From: DATGPD01 sp031423015
Lineage (GTDB): Bacteria; Planctomycetota; UBA1135; UBA2386
NCBI GenBank assembly: GCA_031423015.1
Contig: JANPER010000081.1
Coordinates: 1-64,000, forward strand
Length of the DNA: 64,000 nucleotides
Reading direction: 5' to 3'
The position numbers were made by a program, and so were the translations under genes. Below are positions 41,367-51,802 of the stretch, one piece after another. Positions within the stretch are counted from its first letter, which is position 1; each line of letters begins with the position of its first letter. Under the pieces are notes generated by a model. It saw only the letters and a list, made by a program, of their open reading frames with translations. It was not told the origin of the DNA and did no database searches.

Positions 41367-42902
41367 ATGTCCACCTTGTCTTGGCACCCCTCCCTGATCC
41401 GCGCCTTGCCCACCGCTGGCGCTTTGTTCTTCGTCGCGTCCGGCGTCGCCGGTGACAGCGTGCGCCGCTACGGTGCGGGCACACCCGGCAGCGGCAACGT
41501 GGTCCCGACGGTGTGGGTCAACACCACGCCACGACCCGGCGATGTCAACTTCAGGCTGCGGGTCGAACGGACGCTCGGAGGCACGTGGGCGATCCCGCTG
41601 GTGTCGACTGCCCCTGCCAACATCAACTTCGGCGGCGTGCGCTTGCTCGTCGACCCGGCGCGCGCGTCGCAAGCCGGCGCATTCTTCATGCCCGGACAGG
41701 GCGAGGGCGGCGGCAGCGGCGACATCCCGATGCCAATCGCCAACAACCCAGGTCTGATCGGGGTGACGACGTACGTGCAAGTGTTCACCCTCGACGACTT
41801 CGCGCCAAACCCGGCGGGTTTCGGCGCCTCGACGGGCTTGGCATTGACCGCCGCAATGTCGGCACAGCTCCTGGTGTCACGGGCGGTCAGCGGATCGCCG
41901 GATCCGCAAACCGCGATCGACCTGCCGATGAATGCCGTCGTCGACTACGACCGCAGCCTGTTCGACGACTGCAGCGGCGTGATTCTCGCGGGCGGCGGCA
42001 CGGCGGCGCTCCAGCTCGACCCGGTCACCTCGCGCCTTCGCGCGTTCGACACGACGACGTTCCCGCCGGTGTGGCGCTCCAACACCGCGCTGAGCAGCGA
42101 GGGTCATCCAGCTCAAATCGTGGCGACCCCCGACGGCACCCGCGCCTACGTGCTCTACACCGCCGCCCTCGGCACGAGCCCGCCGATCGTGGCGCACGAC
42201 GCGCGCATCGGCAGCAGCTTCGGTCAGCTGTGGCCAGGCTCGCCGATCCGGCTGGAACAGATCGCAGACCCCCGCGGCATGGTGTTCACACCCGACAGCC
42301 GCACCGCTTTCGTCGCCTCACTCGCGGGTCTCAACGGCGCGGGCGGCAGCGTGAGACGTATCGACGTGCAGCCAGGAAGCGGCCTGTTCCACCAAGAGAC
42401 CGGGCAGATCGAATTCAGCGGGTACCTGGCCGCCGACGTCGCGATCGCGGCGGACGGTTCGACGCTGTATGTGCCGCTGGTCAACGCGTCCGGACTGTCG
42501 GAGCTCGCCGTGGTCGACGTCGCCACGTTCGTTGCCCGGGATATGGACCTGGGTGCGCCCGGCGTGCAAAACTTGGGGGGCGAACTCAGCCGCCCACGCA
42601 CCGCACTGCCGAGCCTCTTGGCCAAGACCGTTGTCGATCCGCGCGGTGAGGAGGTGTACTGCGCGACCGTTGGAGGAGTGGTGCGGGTCAACGTCGCGAG
42701 CGGATCGCCGTTGTTCCGCCGCGTGACCGTGTTGAGCGCGAGCATCGCGCCGAATCAGTTTGTTACGGTACTGGCACTCACTGATGCAGCAGATCATTTG
42801 TACGCGGCGACGAATTCGCAGATTGTGGAGTTCGACACGAGGGTGGGGACTGCGTTGCGGATGTGGGGGATCAGTGGCACGACGGGTTTGGCGTTGAGGT
42901 GA
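41367..42902 (+). CDS. Secreted beta-propeller (YVTN/PQQ-like repeat) protein
   Basis: ATG 41367 gives a 511-residue protein with a signal peptide (about 1-32, ending near VAG-DS). Residues 33-200 hold the domain common to secreted proteins of this lineage ('GAGTPGSGNVVPTVWVNTTPRPGDVNF ... DIPMPIANNPGLIGVTTYVQVFTLD'), here at the N-terminus. The rest has blade-like repeats ('AQIVATPDGTRAYVLYTA', 'RGMVFTPDSRTAFVASLAG', 'ADVAIAADGSTLYVPLV', 'KTVVDPRGEEVYCATVG'). These are YVTN-type propeller blades. No catalytic motif is seen; a surface binding or structural role is likely. It stands 175 bp downstream of the tRNA. Confidence 0.72.
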   Translation: MSTLSWHPSLIRALPTAGALFFVASGVAGDSVRRYGAGTPGSGNVVPTVWVNTTPRPGDVNFRLRVERTLGGTWAIPLVSTAPANINFGGVRLLVDPARASQAGAFFMPGQGEGGGSGDIPMPIANNPGLIGVTTYVQVFTLDDFAPNPAGFGASTGLALTAAMSAQLLVSRAVSGSPDPQTAIDLPMNAVVDYDRSLFDDCSGVILAGGGTAALQLDPVTSRLRAFDTTTFPPVWRSNTALSSEGHPAQIVATPDGTRAYVLYTAALGTSPPIVAHDARIGSSFGQLWPGSPIRLEQIADPRGMVFTPDSRTAFVASLAGLNGAGGSVRRIDVQPGSGLFHQETGQIEFSGYLAADVAIAADGSTLYVPLVNASGLSELAVVDVATFVARDMDLGAPGVQNLGGELSRPRTALPSLLAKTVVDPRGEEVYCATVGGVVRVNVASGSPLFRRVTVLSASIAPNQFVTVLALTDAADHLYAATNSQIVEFDTRVGTALRMWGISGTTGLALR

Positions 42903-42973
42903 GTCTGGGGCAGACGCCTTCGGCGTTAGACTCCCGCCACGCGCGACACGTCGTCGGGCACGACTTGCGAAAC

Positions 42974-44161
42974 ATGCTGACTACACTCCTCATCCCGGTC
43001 TGTCTGTCCGCGGCGCCGCAGGGCCCGCAGTTCGAAGCTCCTGAGCGCCTCAAGGCGGGCGGCGAGTACGTCAAGGTCGACGAGCCCGGCTATGCGGCGC
43101 CGTGCTGGTTCGACGTCGACCGCGACGGCAAGAAAGACCTCGTCGTCGGGCAGTTCGCTCGCGGACTGATGAAGGTCTACCGCAACCTGGGCGGCGGCAA
43201 GCTGGCAGAGGGCGAGCCACTCAAGGCCGGAAGCAAAGTCGCCGAAGTGCCTGGCGTTTGGTGATGCACCTCATCGACTCCACAGTTTGTGGATCTCAAC
43301 GGTGATGGTCGCATCGACATTCTGTCCGGCTCGTACTCGCGCGAGGGCCAGGACATGGCGGGCTTGTTCCAAGTGCTCTGGGGCGTCAAGAAGGGCGGCT
43401 TCGAACCGGCCAAGGCCTTGCTCGGCAGCGACGGCAAGCCGCTGATCATCACCATCGGCGACGGCAACACCAACGGCGACGGCGACGACCACGTGACCGA
43501 CAAGATCTGCACGCGGCCGACCGCAGTCGACCTCGACGGCGACGGCAAGCTCGACATCGTCGCCGGCAACTTCACCGGCACCTTCGCCCTGTTCCGCGGC
43601 GAGGGCAAGGGCAAGTTCGCGCCGCGCAGCACGTGGCTCACCGCCGAGGACGCACCGCTGCGCGTGGATGCGCACAGCGATCCGTTCTTCATCGACTGGG
43701 ACGGGGACGGCGACCTCGACATGCTGAGCGGCTCTTCCAATGGCACCGTGTCCCTCGTCGAGAATCAGGGATCGAAGACCGCGCCGAAATTCGGCAAGCC
43801 GACGACGCTGCTCCAACCTGGCCAGACCGAGACCGGCTTTGGCGACGCCCACATCAAGGCGCCTGGCCGCGCCACGCGCGTCTTTGCCGACGATGTCAAC
43901 GGCGACGGCAAGTTCGACCTGTTGATCGGCGACACCGTGTCGCTCAGCTTCGTGGCCGACGGCGTGAAGGAAGCCACGGCGAAGAAGGAGATCGCCGACA
44001 TCGAGAAGCGCGAGCAGCAGCTCTTCGCGACGCGGCAGCGCAATGCAGCCGACGCCGACGCCGATAAGTTCAACCAGCAGTTCGAGAAGCTGCGGCGGGA
44101 ACGCGCGAAGTTCGTCCGCGAGGAAAGCACCGGCTTCGTCTGGGTGATGCGGCAGAAGTAG
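42974..44161 (+). CDS. VCBS/FG-GAP repeat protein with in-frame UGA (candidate selenoprotein)
   Basis: From ATG 42974 (short signal peptide) a single frame runs to 44161, interrupted once by TGA at 43262-43264. That is codon 97, in the context 'EVPGVW-(TGA)-CTSSTPQFVDLNGDG'. Coding quality is the same before and after, and no frameshift is needed. VCBS/FG-GAP repeats with DxDxDG loops occur on both sides (CWFDVDRDGKKDLVVGQF; FVDLNGDGRIDILSGSY; AVDLDGDGKLDIVAGNF; FIDWDGDGDLDMLSGSS; DDVNGDGKFDLLIGD). A charged coiled-coil-like segment lies near the C-terminus. A hairpin with a GTT loop lies about 20 bases after the TGA, the position of bacterial SECIS elements. So the TGA may encode selenocysteine next to Cys98, or it may be a nonsense mutation. 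GTG 43289 is an alternative restart. Confidence 0.7.
43276..43295 (+). promoter_or_regulatory. SECIS-like hairpin after the in-frame UGA
   Basis: TCCACA (43279-43284) pairs with TGTGGA (43288-43293) around the loop GTT. Two more pairs (G43276-C43295, A43277-T43294) extend the stem if C43278 is bulged. The loop begins with GU, 24 nucleotides from the U of UGA, and the bulge is at nucleotide 17. As I know the E. coli fdhF element, it has a bulged U17 and loop G23-U24, a close match in layout. Function depends on SelB being present. Confidence 0.5.
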
Positions 44162-44165
44162 CCGC

Positions 44166-46124
<1,959 letters not shown>

Positions 46125-46141
46125 GGGACTTCGCGTCCACA

Positions 46142-47278
46142 CTAGCGAAACCGCACCGGCATCTCGACTTCGAGCCGCAGGCGATTCGGCGCGTCGGCGC
46201 GCTGCAGCGTGCCTTGCACGCTCACCTTGGGGAACGCGAACCACAGGCCATCCGGCACGGAGCGCTGCGGCTGTTCGGCCCGCGGCACGCGACCGAACGT
46301 CGCCACGAGGCCAGCCGCGACCAGCTTGATCTGCCACTTGCCGAACTGCCACCCGTCGGTCGCGGGTTGCGCGAGCACGTCGAGCGCATCGCCGAGCGCA
46401 CGCGCGTCGGCGACGCCTAACCAAACGTGCGCGAACTCGAGGCCGCCGCACGCGGCGACTCCGCCGCTCAGCGCCTTGATCGCCGCCAGGCCAGACTCCA
46501 GCCGAGGGCCGCGCAGCATCTCGCGCGCCATCTGCAGCGGCCCGTGCCCGGCGTCGCCGCCGATCAGGTCACGCGCCAGGCGCTCGGCCGCGGCGGGCGC
46601 GAAGTGCCCGATCAACACCATGTCTGCCCCCTCGCTCGGCAGCTGCGTCGGCAGTTGCATCAGCAACGCGGACCTGGACGGCAACGCCGGCAGACCACAC
46701 ACCCCTTCCCGCGTGTCGGTCGCTGCCAGCACCGCCTGCACCTGTCGGCGCTCGCCGGCAGTGCGTTCCGCGGCAGTACGTTCCGCGGCAGCCAACCACA
46801 ACAGGCTGCGCAGGCGCAGCGCTTCGACCAACTCCTGCACGACCATGCCGCGCATGGCGCCGGTTGGGCCCGACCCGGTCGACGCCGCCGAGGCGGCCGG
46901 TACCAAGAGGTCGATCAGCTGCTGCAAGTCGACGAACAGCCGCCGGTCACCGCGCAGGCCAGCACCACACGCGGCGGCGAACAGGCGGTTGTCCGCCAGC
47001 GAGCGCCAGGCGACCGCGGTCGGATCGCCGGTCCATGACTGCACGCCAGCGGCGTCGCGCGCGCGGGTCACGCCGAGCCAGCTCTCCGCCGACGCCAGAC
47101 CCTCGATCGCGGGCAACGAAGTCGGCTCGGGCAGCCCTGGCTCACTCCAGAACGCAGCCACCGTGTGCCCCGGCAGCCCCGCAGCAAACGCTGGCAGCAC
47201 CACCGCCGGCGCCGGCGCGTCGCACGCGGCAAGCGCCAACGCGACTGAGAGCAAGGCCGTAGCGGCGTGCGCCTTCAC
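46142..47278 (-). CDS. Lipoprotein of unknown function
   Basis: A GTG start at 47278 overlaps the pepA stop (GTGA), so translation is coupled. The 378-residue product has a lipoprotein signal with lipobox 'ALALAACDA' near residue 19. The rest is alpha/beta with alanine-rich helices ('GMVVQELVEALRLRSLLWLAAAERTAAERTAGERRQVQ'), and ends in beta strands ('LWFAFPKVSVQGTLQRADAPNRLRLEVEMPVRF'). I do not recognise a family. It lies 17 bp upstream of acs. Its role in the acs-pepA context is not evident. Confidence 0.65.
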   Translation of the reverse strand: MKAHAATALLSVALALAACDAPAPAVVLPAFAAGLPGHTVAAFWSEPGLPEPTSLPAIEGLASAESWLGVTRARDAAGVQSWTGDPTAVAWRSLADNRLFAAACGAGLRGDRRLFVDLQQLIDLLVPAASAASTGSGPTGAMRGMVVQELVEALRLRSLLWLAAAERTAAERTAGERRQVQAVLAATDTREGVCGLPALPSRSALLMQLPTQLPSEGADMVLIGHFAPAAAERLARDLIGGDAGHGPLQMAREMLRGPRLESGLAAIKALSGGVAACGGLEFAHVWLGVADARALGDALDVLAQPATDGWQFGKWQIKLVAAGLVATFGRVPRAEQPQRSVPDGLWFAFPKVSVQGTLQRADAPNRLRLEVEMPVRFR

Positions 47279-48756
47279 GCCAAGAGCCACTGCAGCAGCG
47301 TGCGCACGCCGGTGCCGGTCGCGCCACCGGTGTAGTAGTCCTTGGCCTCACCGCCCCACGCCGTGCCGGCGATGTCGAGGTGCGCCCACGCGGTGCCCTG
47401 CGCAAAGTGGCCAAGGAACGCGCCCGCCGCGATCGAGCCGGCGCCGCCGGCGGCGTTGGGCAGGTTGGCGATGTCGGCGAACTTGCTCTTGTTCAGGTTC
47501 TTGTGCACTTCGAGCAGAGGCAACTGCCACAGCAGCTCATCGCTGGCCTTGCCCGCCGCGATCAACGCCCGCACCAGATCGTCGTCGTTGCCCATGATCG
47601 CCGTCACCTCATGCCCAAGCGCCACCACCACCGCGCCGGTGAGGGTCGCGAGGTCGACGATCGCGTGCGGTGAGTAGGTCTTCTTCGCCCACGCGATCGA
47701 GTCGGCCAACACCAGGCGCCCTTCCGCGTCGGTGTTGAGCACCTCGATCGTGGTGCCGTCGTACGCCGTCACCACATCGCCGGGGCGCTGCGCCTTGCCG
47801 CCCGGCATGTTCTCGGTCGCCGGCACGACACCGATCACGCGCACTTTGCGTCGTGCCCGCAAAAGGGCACCGTTGCGGATGGCGTGGAACAGGCCCAGCA
47901 CCGCGCCGCCGCCGCACATGTCGTAGCGCATGTCTTCCATCTTGGCCGCCGGCTTGATGCTGATGCCGCCGGTGTCGAAGGTGAGGCCCTTGCCGACCAC
48001 GCACACCGTGTGCTTGGCGCCGGGGGGCGCGAAGTCAAGCACGATCAACTTCGGCGGCTGCGCGCTGCCCTGCGCGACGCCGAGGAACGCGCCCATCTCG
48101 AGCCGCTGCAAGTCGCGCTTCTCGAGCACGCGCACCCGCACGCCCTTGCCCGCGAGCTTCTTGGCCTCGTGTGCCAGGCGAGTCGGCGTCACCACGTTGG
48201 CCGGGCCGTTGTCGAGGTCGCGCGCAAAACACGCCGCCTCGGCGCCGACCCGACCGATCTCGAAGCCGCGCGCGAAGTCGGCGCGCGTCTTGCCGGTGAA
48301 CGCCACGCTGGCGATCTGCGCCTGCCGCGGCCGCCGCGGCTTCTGGCTCGGCGCCGCATACTTGTAGGCACCCAACACCAACCCCTCCGCCACCGCGCGC
48401 CCCAACGCGTCGGCAGCGATCGACTGCGGCAGCGTGTCGGCCAGCAAGACAAAAGCGCGCACGCCGCTCGCCTCGGCTTGCGCCTGCGCCAACGCCGCGG
48501 CGCGGCGCACGCGTTCGACGCTGAGTTCGCCGGTCTTGCCGAGGCCAATGAGCAGCAGGCGCGCCCAACGCTTGTCGCGCGTATGGAACAGGGCGACCTT
48601 GCGGAACTCGGCCTTCACGTCGCCGGTGGCGTTCGCTAGGCGCACGGCCTCGGCGAGCGCGCGCGGCGGCGCCACGGCCATACCCTCGTTCACGAAACAC
48701 ACGACGAGGTCGGCCGAGGGCAACGCCGCTGCCGCCGGCAACAAACGGATCTTCAT
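47275..48756 (-). CDS. pepA: Leucyl aminopeptidase (M17)
   Basis: A 493-residue two-domain M17 peptidase. The metal-binding core is complete: 'VVGKGLTFDTGGISIKPAAKMEDMRYDMCGG', 'VIGVVPATENMPGGKAQRPGDVV', the signature NTDAEGRLVLAD and 'IVDLATLTGA'. The N-terminal domain is less conserved, as usual. It is a cytosolic hexameric exopeptidase in the family, dependent on Zn or Mn. Coupled by overlap to the lipoprotein gene. Confidence 0.95.
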   Translation of the reverse strand: MKIRLLPAAAALPSADLVVCFVNEGMAVAPPRALAEAVRLANATGDVKAEFRKVALFHTRDKRWARLLLIGLGKTGELSVERVRRAAALAQAQAEASGVRAFVLLADTLPQSIAADALGRAVAEGLVLGAYKYAAPSQKPRRPRQAQIASVAFTGKTRADFARGFEIGRVGAEAACFARDLDNGPANVVTPTRLAHEAKKLAGKGVRVRVLEKRDLQRLEMGAFLGVAQGSAQPPKLIVLDFAPPGAKHTVCVVGKGLTFDTGGISIKPAAKMEDMRYDMCGGGAVLGLFHAIRNGALLRARRKVRVIGVVPATENMPGGKAQRPGDVVTAYDGTTIEVLNTDAEGRLVLADSIAWAKKTYSPHAIVDLATLTGAVVVALGHEVTAIMGNDDDLVRALIAAGKASDELLWQLPLLEVHKNLNKSKFADIANLPNAAGGAGSIAAGAFLGHFAQGTAWAHLDIAGTAWGGEAKDYYTGGATGTGVRTLLQWLLA

Positions 48757-48829
48757 GGGCGGCCGATGTACTGCGGCACGGCAGCGTTCTCCACTGCGAT
48801 ATGCGACGGCGACGGTTCGCGTGCCAACT

Positions 48830-49522
48830 TCACACCGGCGGCTGACCCGCCGGCAGGTCGCCGACCCAGCGCTCGCCGTTGGTCGCGTCGCGGTAGCGCT
48901 CGCGCTTGAAGATCGGCACCGAAGCCTTGAGGCGGTCCATCAGAAAGCGGCAGGCGTCGAACGCGGCGCCGCGATGTGCCGCCGCGACGACGACGACCAC
49001 CGACGCTTCCCCCACCGGCACCTCGCCCAACCGGTGCGCCACGCGCGCGCGCCCGATGCGGAACTCGCGCAGCGCCGCCTCGAAGATCTCCACCATCGAC
49101 TTCATCGCCATCTCCTCGTAGGCCTCGTAGCTCAGCGCAGCCACGGCGCGGCCCTCGTGATGGTCGCGGGTCACGCCGGTGAACGTCACCACGGCCCCGT
49201 CCTGGTCGCTGCGCACCTCGTTCTCCAACGCGCGCGCGTCGAGGGGCTGGTGCGAGAACACGAAGCGGAACAGCTCGGGGCCGGCGCCGCCGCTGATCGG
49301 CGGAATGAAGGCCACCTCGTCGCCGGAGGCGAGCACGCGCTCGGGCGCGGCATAGGTGCGGTTGACGGCGCACGCCGCGGTGATCTTGGCAATCGCCGGC
49401 GCCCGCTGCGCCAGCAGCGCCTTCACCTGCGCCACGGTGCAGCCGTCGGCAACCTCGAGTTCGAGTGTGGCTTGTCCGAGTGCCTCGCGCACCGCCGCGA
49501 AGCATCGCACTGTGATCCGCAC
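48830..49522 (-). CDS. moaX: MoaD-MoaE fusion: both subunits of molybdopterin synthase (MoaX-like)
   Basis: The GTG start at 49522 gives 230 residues. Residues 1-79 are a MoaD ubiquitin-like fold ('VRITVRCFAAVREALGQ', ending 'VAFIPPISGG'). Residues 82-225 are MoaE ('HRLGEVPVGEASVVVVVAAAH', 'FDACRFLMDRLKASVPIFKRE'), with the two catalytic lysines. MoaD works by a thiocarboxylate on its C-terminal Gly-Gly, which here (G78-G79) is internal, so cleavage after G79 is needed for activity. The Mycobacterium tuberculosis MoaX fusion is handled this way. The enzyme converts cyclic pyranopterin monophosphate to molybdopterin. No molybdoenzyme gene is in the window. Confidence 0.9.
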   Translation of the reverse strand: MRITVRCFAAVREALGQATLELEVADGCTVAQVKALLAQRAPAIAKITAACAVNRTYAAPERVLASGDEVAFIPPISGGAGPELFRFVFSHQPLDARALENEVRSDQDGAVVTFTGVTRDHHEGRAVAALSYEAYEEMAMKSMVEIFEAALREFRIGRARVAHRLGEVPVGEASVVVVVAAAHRGAAFDACRFLMDRLKASVPIFKRERYRDATNGERWVGDLPAGQPPV

Positions 49523-49687
49523 GCGCGCACTGTAACGGCGGGTAGCACCACGGCGGATGACCTTCTCCTTCATCGAGGGCTCGCAGCAACCGGCGCAACG
49601 CATCCAATTCGCACCGCGAGCTTGTGGCGTCAGTTGCCGATCACGGCGCTCTCCATGCCCGCGGAGGCAAGCGGTGGCTCAGGGGCA

Positions 49688-50145
49688 TTCTCGGAGGCCC
49701 ATTGGGAGTACGGGTGCCGCGCCGGCACGACGACGTCGTAGTGGACGCCTGAGGGATTCTCGAGCCTTGCCGGCGCGGCCAACCTCCTCGACCTGCGTGC
49801 GCAACGCCATTACCCGAACATGGGGAATCAGAAAGGCGACTTCGGCGATGGTTGGGCCTACACCGCCCCAGTGGGAATCTACCGCGCTAACGCGTTCGGC
49901 CTGTTCGACGTGCGCGGCAACGTGTGGGAATGGTGCTTGGACTGGTTCGCGCGCCACGCGCGCCCCCTGCGCACCGGGGATGGGTTGCGTCAGGTTGCCG
50001 AACACGCACCATCGAAGCAGGTGCATCGTGGCGGCATCTACCTCGACGCGGCGAGCGTCGAGCAGGCTGCGAACCGGAGCCAGTTCGCGCCGACGCTCCG
50101 CTACACGCCATCGGCCTGCGCGCCGCGCGGGCAGCACAGCGTTGA
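49688..50145 (+). pseudogene. Decayed SUMF1/FGE-like gene fragment
   Basis: The frame holds FGE-domain motifs: 'SEAHWEYGCRAGT', then a TAG at 49739-49741 where a Trp codon would fit. It continues 'WTPEGFSSLAGAANLLD', 'VGIYRANAFGLFDVRGNVWEWCLDWF' and 'KQVHRGGIYLD'. A further shift near 50100 gives the natural end 'LHAIGLRAARAAQR' at the stop 50145. The 5' half of the domain is absent. It lies upstream of and divergent from moaX, and is probably a remnant of a larger gene. From here to 50421 I see no other supported gene. Confidence 0.6.
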
Positions 50146-50421
50146 GTTGTGGGCTGCCTCCTCCACGTCAGGCGGCCTGCGCATGCTGGACGAGCAAATC
50201 GGTGGGAGCTACAGCGATGAGGTCCGCTTGAGAGGCAGCCCTCGCACCAAACATGCCTGGGCGACACTCGAGCCAACTCGCGCGTGCGCAATCTGCCGGT
50301 GGAGTGATTCCTACATGTTGTCAGCCGCCGAGCGCGGCCGAGGCGGGAGGTGGGGCAGCAAGCCGGCCGACCTCGCGGACGGATCGACGACAACGACCCC
50401 GTCATGGGTCATGTCGCGAAA

Positions 50422-51642
50422 TCAGATCCCGAAGGGATCCGGTGCTCCGAGGTAGAGGACTCGCTCTTCCTGCGTCAGCGGCTGGAGCCTCGCCGCCACG
50501 TCGTAGGCTCGCCCCTTCACAGCCCTCGAGTTCGTCGCGACGCCCACGCCGATCTCGGTCTGCATCTCCTGACCGCTTCGCGCCATGCCTGCCGCCATCA
50601 GCTTGATGAGCAAGGCGAGGCGCTCCTCGCGAGGTCGATCCCAGACCAGGAACACGTAGCAGCACCTGCGCCACCTCACCGCGTGCCAGAACGCCCTGAG
50701 GGAGCCATCCGTCGCGACTTCAACTGCCTTGAGCAGTCTCTTCCCGATCTCCGCTCGCCGGTGGCGATCGAGAGCAGACAGCAGCTCTGCGACCTTCATG
50801 ACGTCCGCGGACTGACCTCCCACGTTCCATTGGAGGCTTGGATCGCGGTCGTGCATCCTCGCGATGATGTCGTCCACGACCAGACTCCGCGTCCAGTCCT
50901 CGGACTGCCTCATCTCGCCCGAGACCTTGCGGCGGACGACCTCGACGCTCTTCTCGAGCACGTCTTCGGCGATGTTGGGCCGGCGTAGGCGCATGCGCTG
51001 CGGCAGGAGGTCCAGCATCACTCTCGCCATGTCGATCTCGCGATGCACCTGAAGGAGAACACCTTCAGCCGCAAGCAGCCCTCGTTCTTCGAGATACCAA
51101 AGGAAGTCCTCGGCGGTGTCGAACCGAGTCGCGACCTCGATCAGGTCCCCCAGTGAGAGAACATGGATCGGGAACTTCTGCATTCCGAGTTTGGGCACCA
51201 GGTCAGCCGCGACGAACGGCATCTTGCTCTCCTGTCGCACGACAATGAGGCCGGTGCGTTCGGTGTAACGCTCGGGGTCGAAGCTGACGGGCCCGAGGGT
51301 CTCGCTGACGACCTCGGCAACGTGCCGCTCCCGCAGCATCCGCTCGCCATAACACACCTGGTCGAGGGCCTTGCCGATGTGCTTCTTCGCCCAACTCGTG
51401 CCACCCTTCTTGCCGACCTGGGCCTTGCTCTGCACGAACAGGGCGGTCTTGTCGAAGAGCACGAGCCCGTCCGCCAGCTCGCCCTTCTTTGCCTTTCCCT
51501 TCTGGTCGCGGTAGACGAAGTCGCGGAAGAAAGCTCCCTCAAGGAACCAGTTGGTTAGCCGCTCCTCGTACTTGTCGTCGCCCGGGTCTGGGGGCGGCGA
51601 CATGTTGAAGCGTTTGACGTCTAGGTCGAAGTCGCGGTACAT
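50422..51642 (-). CDS. Unknown protein with a PD-(D/E)XK nuclease-like N-terminal segment
   Basis: From ATG 51642 the protein has 406 residues; longer readings would overlap the divergent gene. Residues 15-110 read 'EERLTNWFLEGAFFRDFVYRDQ ... ELADGLVLFDKTALFVQSKAQ'. This is a D-(x)n-(Q/E)xK arrangement as in PD-(D/E)XK nucleases, in a loose match. The rest is helical ('VMLDLLPQRMRLRRPNIAEDVLEKSVEVVRRKV') with a C-terminal 'MQTEIGVGVATNSRAVKGRAYDVAARLQPL'. I do not recognise the family. It lies alone between a relic and a secreted-protein gene. A nuclease role is tentative. Confidence 0.55.
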   Translation of the reverse strand: MYRDFDLDVKRFNMSPPPDPGDDKYEERLTNWFLEGAFFRDFVYRDQKGKAKKGELADGLVLFDKTALFVQSKAQVGKKGGTSWAKKHIGKALDQVCYGERMLRERHVAEVVSETLGPVSFDPERYTERTGLIVVRQESKMPFVAADLVPKLGMQKFPIHVLSLGDLIEVATRFDTAEDFLWYLEERGLLAAEGVLLQVHREIDMARVMLDLLPQRMRLRRPNIAEDVLEKSVEVVRRKVSGEMRQSEDWTRSLVVDDIIARMHDRDPSLQWNVGGQSADVMKVAELLSALDRHRRAEIGKRLLKAVEVATDGSLRAFWHAVRWRRCCYVFLVWDRPREERLALLIKLMAAGMARSGQEMQTEIGVGVATNSRAVKGRAYDVAARLQPLTQEERVLYLGAPDPFGI

Positions 51643-51802
51643 GGCCCGGGAGCGCGAGCGCAAGTCTAGAACCCGAATCGAGCTGCCCCAAGCGGAGGCG
51701 CGCCAAGCCGCCCAGCGACCGGCAGGGTCAAGCGTCAGAACCTTCGTCGGCCTGTGCTCACTTGCGAGTTGCTGGTGCAACGCGCGACAATCGACCTGAA
51801 CC

